A DNA stretch of 64,000 nt from positions 3,224,001 through 3,288,000 of the forward strand of contig NZ_CP156674.1 in NCBI RefSeq assembly GCF_039851965.1. The letters are read 5' to 3'. This document shows, piece after piece, positions 62,268-64,000 of this stretch. Source of the stretch: Pseudalkalibacillus hwajinpoensis (GTDB taxonomy: Bacteria; Bacillota; Bacilli; Bacillales; Guptibacillaceae). A program made the translations under genes and the position numbers. How positions within the stretch are numbered: the first letter of the stretch is position 1; every line of letters begins with the position of its first letter. The notes below the pieces were generated by a model, which was not told where the DNA came from, did not search any database, and was given only the letters and a program-made list of their open reading frames with translations.

Positions 62268-62549
62268 TTAATAATAAGGTCGAGGATATGGTCTAAAGAA
62301 CGCGATGCTTCCCAGTCCTACACCTAATAGACCTCCGAGAAAGCCTCCAGCAAAAGCCCCAAAGAAAAATAAACCGGGTCCTTCAGGATGTTCTGGCCCT
62401 TCACAATTTCGGTTTAAGGGGCGAATGTAAACAAATTCGTTGTCTACATCTTCAATATGACCTCTGTGCAGTTGGCCGTCATGACACTGAATTTCAACAC
62501 ATTGTCCAATATGCTGACGACAGACGCCGTGATAATAGTGTCTGGACAA
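62268..62549 (-). CDS. small Gly-rich protein of unknown function
   Basis: The 93-residue protein has an N-terminal half resembling a small beta-barrel (QCVEIQCHDGQLHRGHIEDVDNEFVYIRP, Sm/YlmC-like) and a C-terminal hydrophobic Gly-rich stretch (about residues 61-82) ending in Pro/Tyr. Similar proteins occur across Bacillaceae; I know no function. The start is TTG 62549, seven bases from AAAGGAGGG. Confidence 0.78.
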   Translation of the reverse strand: MSRHYYHGVCRQHIGQCVEIQCHDGQLHRGHIEDVDNEFVYIRPLNRNCEGPEHPEGPGLFFFGAFAGGFLGGLLGVGLGSIAFFRPYPRPYY

Positions 62550-62676
62550 GTAAGACCCTCCTTTAAATTGTATTCCAAAAATAACTGCAGAACTGTGTCT
62601 ACTTTTATCACACCCTTAAGGGGAAGAAATCTCCACCTCAAAACGTAAGTCAATCAAGATGTTTAGTTGGAGATTA

Positions 62677-62760
62677 ACTGCTTCTAAAGGTGCGATTTGT
62701 TCAACCCACCTTCAGAAGGAGATAAAGCAAAGCCCAGTCTGAAGGAAGTTTCACATTATC
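62677..62760 (-). repeat. structured dispersed repeat, copy 2
   Basis: An 84-bp relative of 29483-29565 in the same orientation. On the minus strand it has GTGAAACTTCC, a stem CCTTCAGA/TCTGAAGG whose sequence differs from copy 1 while pairing is kept, and the tail GTTGAA, AATCG, ACCTTTAGA, CAGT. The interleaved 12-bp repeat of copy 1 is not kept here. No gene overlaps it. Confidence 0.6.
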
Positions 62761-62863
62761 AGTCTATGCAGCCATTTTAATTTGAAAGAGGCATCTGCGG
62801 AGTATTGGAATGGTTTTTTTTCTTGAGATGGGGAATCTATAGATAAGCGTCCAATCCGCTTCG

Positions 62864-62893
62864 TTGACAGTTTGAGCCAGACAGGTGTATCCT
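62864..62893 (+). promoter_or_regulatory. candidate menF promoter
   Basis: TTGACA (62864-62869) and TATCCT (62888-62893) are 18 bases apart. Confidence 0.45.
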
Positions 62894-62961
62894 TTAAGTA
62901 ACTGTGGCCGAGGCTGACTCGGTCCGCTTTTGCATGGAGAGAAAGTTGGGGGGAGAAGACG

Positions 62962-64000
62962 GTGTCTACAATACAACATCAAGAACTATATAGCCTGCTT
63001 CATCAAGGTGTAAGCAAGGCAGAAAAGCGGGGAACGTCCGTGCTTGTTAGTCAGGTGCTATCAATAGCTGCTGTCGATCCCCTCTCCTTTTATGCAGCTG
63101 GTTCGTCAGGGTATCAGAATGATCGCACCTTCTGGTCTGATCCGGATAATGATACAACCATAGTTGGTCTTGGACGAATGAAGCAATTTGAGGCACGTTC
63201 AGACCGATTTCGGATGATCGAGCAGGAATGGCAAGAATTCCTTCAAACCTCTGTTATTGATGGTGCTCCTGCTAGACCAGGTGTAGGACCTGTATTATTA
63301 GGGGGATTCTCATTTGACCCCTCTGCACCAGATAACGGAAGTTGGGATCACTTTCCTGAGGGAGGAATGATCCTTCCTGAATTAATGATAACGTCTGCAG
63401 GAAATAATGCCTGGCTTACGATTAATGCGATTGTAAATGGAGAAGATGATGCAGAGGGTTTATCCGAAAAGTTACTTAATAAGCACCATCTCATATTAAC
63501 AGATTTAAACGATGAGCCATATTTAAAAGGTGAGGACTTTTCTATAGAAGAAATACGACCGAATGATTGGAAAGAAACAGTGCAAAGTGCTGCAGCTAGT
63601 ATTAGAGAAGGCAAACTTGAAAAAGTTGTCCTTGCTCGTGAAATTAAGCTACAGTCTTCCAACTCCTTTTCCTCATCACGTACGTTAAAAAGACTCAAAA
63701 AACAACAAAGTGATAGCTATTTATTCGCTTTTGAGTACGGAAATCAATGCTTTTTGGGAGCCTCTCCTGAACGATTGGTAAAACGAGATGGCCAACAGGT
63801 TTATTCAACGTGTCTTGCTGGTTCAATTCAAAGAGGGGAAACTGCTGAAGAAGATGGTGAGCTTGGTAACATTCTTTTACATGACAAGAAGAATCGGATC
63901 GAACATGACCTTGTGGTTCAAATGATTCGTACCGCTATGGAAGAAGAATGCGAATTTGTACAGGTTCCTTCAGTACCAGAGTTGTTGAAAACGCCGGATA
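62962..64000 (+). CDS. menF: isochorismate synthase, N-terminal part
   Basis: The frame is open to the window edge (346 residues visible) and starts at GTG 62962 behind GGGGGGAG. The chorismate-binding core can be seen from GKLEKVVLAREI to CFLGASPERLVKRDGQQVYSTCLAGSIQRG and HDKKNRIEHDLVVQM. Isochorismate synthase makes the first committed step of menaquinone synthesis from chorismate; siderophore-type DhbC is an alternative, but menA nearby supports MenF. A modest -35/-10 pair lies at 62864-62893. Confidence 0.92.
   Translation, partial: MSTIQHQELYSLLHQGVSKAEKRGTSVLVSQVLSIAAVDPLSFYAAGSSGYQNDRTFWSDPDNDTTIVGLGRMKQFEARSDRFRMIEQEWQEFLQTSVIDGAPARPGVGPVLLGGFSFDPSAPDNGSWDHFPEGGMILPELMITSAGNNAWLTINAIVNGEDDAEGLSEKLLNKHHLILTDLNDEPYLKGEDFSIEEIRPNDWKETVQSAAASIREGKLEKVVLAREIKLQSSNSFSSSRTLKRLKKQQSDSYLFAFEYGNQCFLGASPERLVKRDGQQVYSTCLAGSIQRGETAEEDGELGNILLHDKKNRIEHDLVVQMIRTAMEEECEFVQVPSVPELLKTPD

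Noticed and set aside
62764..62982. 72-codon minus-strand frame between menA and menF
   Set aside because: It overlaps the menF ribosome site and promoter, has no ribosome site of its own and no recognisable motif.
1..64000. CRISPR arrays, insertion sequences, prophage genes, tRNA or rRNA genes
   Set aside because: No regularly spaced repeats, transposase, integrase or phage structural genes, and no conserved RNA gene sequence, were seen on either strand.

Overview
The window looks like a chromosomal segment of an aerobic, spore-forming Bacillaceae (Firmicutes, about 40% GC). The evidence is Bacillus-type gene content (spo0F, sqhC, yuiD, ytxG/ytxH-like genes, proB-proA, bmrC-bmrD, speD, menaquinone genes), strong Shine-Dalgarno sites with frequent TTG/GTG starts, U-rich intrinsic terminators, and recognisable AraR, CcpA (cre), WalR and ECF-sigma sites. 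The species cannot be fixed from sequence alone.

Region 1 (1-4130) starts inside a GH127 beta-L-arabinofuranosidase gene, followed by a decayed VOC-family gene and a short-chain dehydrogenase whose start is cut off by a nonsense codon. An aldo/keto reductase, an NAD-dependent epimerase/dehydratase and a divergent HxlR regulator follow.

Region 2 (4139-24180) is an arabinan/L-arabinose utilisation island. A large exported GH43 endo-arabinanase cuts the polymer. The AraN-AraP-AraQ ABC importer (no ATPase here; an MsmX-like ATPase is presumably elsewhere) takes up oligomers. Two GH51 arabinofuranosidases and a cytoplasmic GH43 enzyme release L-arabinose. AraA, AraB and AraD convert it to D-xylulose 5-phosphate. 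AraM (glycerol-1-phosphate dehydrogenase) closes the cluster, as in B. subtilis. Control is by two AraR paralogues (GntR-like head, LacI-like body), AraR boxes at abf2, abfA, araDBA and araR1, and cre sites at abfA and araN.

Region 3 (24329-43126) is mostly housekeeping and stress functions: a peptidoglycan-binding/3D-domain protein behind a WalR box, a YczE-like membrane protein, an Old Yellow Enzyme, proBA, an ECF sigma/putative anti-sigma pair with its own ECF-type promoter, DUF418 and HD-domain proteins, ytxGH, spo0F, an AIM24 protein, the DEAD-box helicase yfmL and yuiD. A methyltransferase-like gene at 32.4 kb is broken.

Region 4 (43200-58800) holds a CapA-like protein, a scar where truncated mobA and truncated ba3-type oxidase subunit I meet, proC, squalene-hopene cyclase, speD (apparently with an ATC start), aldehyde dehydrogenase, a PfkB sugar kinase, an M42 peptidase and the heterodimeric multidrug exporter bmrCD behind a 22-codon leader peptide and attenuator.

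Region 5 (58845-64000) holds a DUF3231 protein, an exported thermonuclease, a small zinc-ribbon protein, two adjacent long palindromic repeats, a PaaI-type thioesterase, menA and the start of menF. A second copy of a structured repeat also found beside proA lies between menA and menF.

I found no phage, insertion sequence, CRISPR array, rRNA or tRNA, and no clearly novel multi-gene system. The most interesting items are regulatory or structural: the bmrCD attenuator, the ATC start of speD, the dispersed structured repeats, the double AraR circuit, and the cluster of decaying genes.
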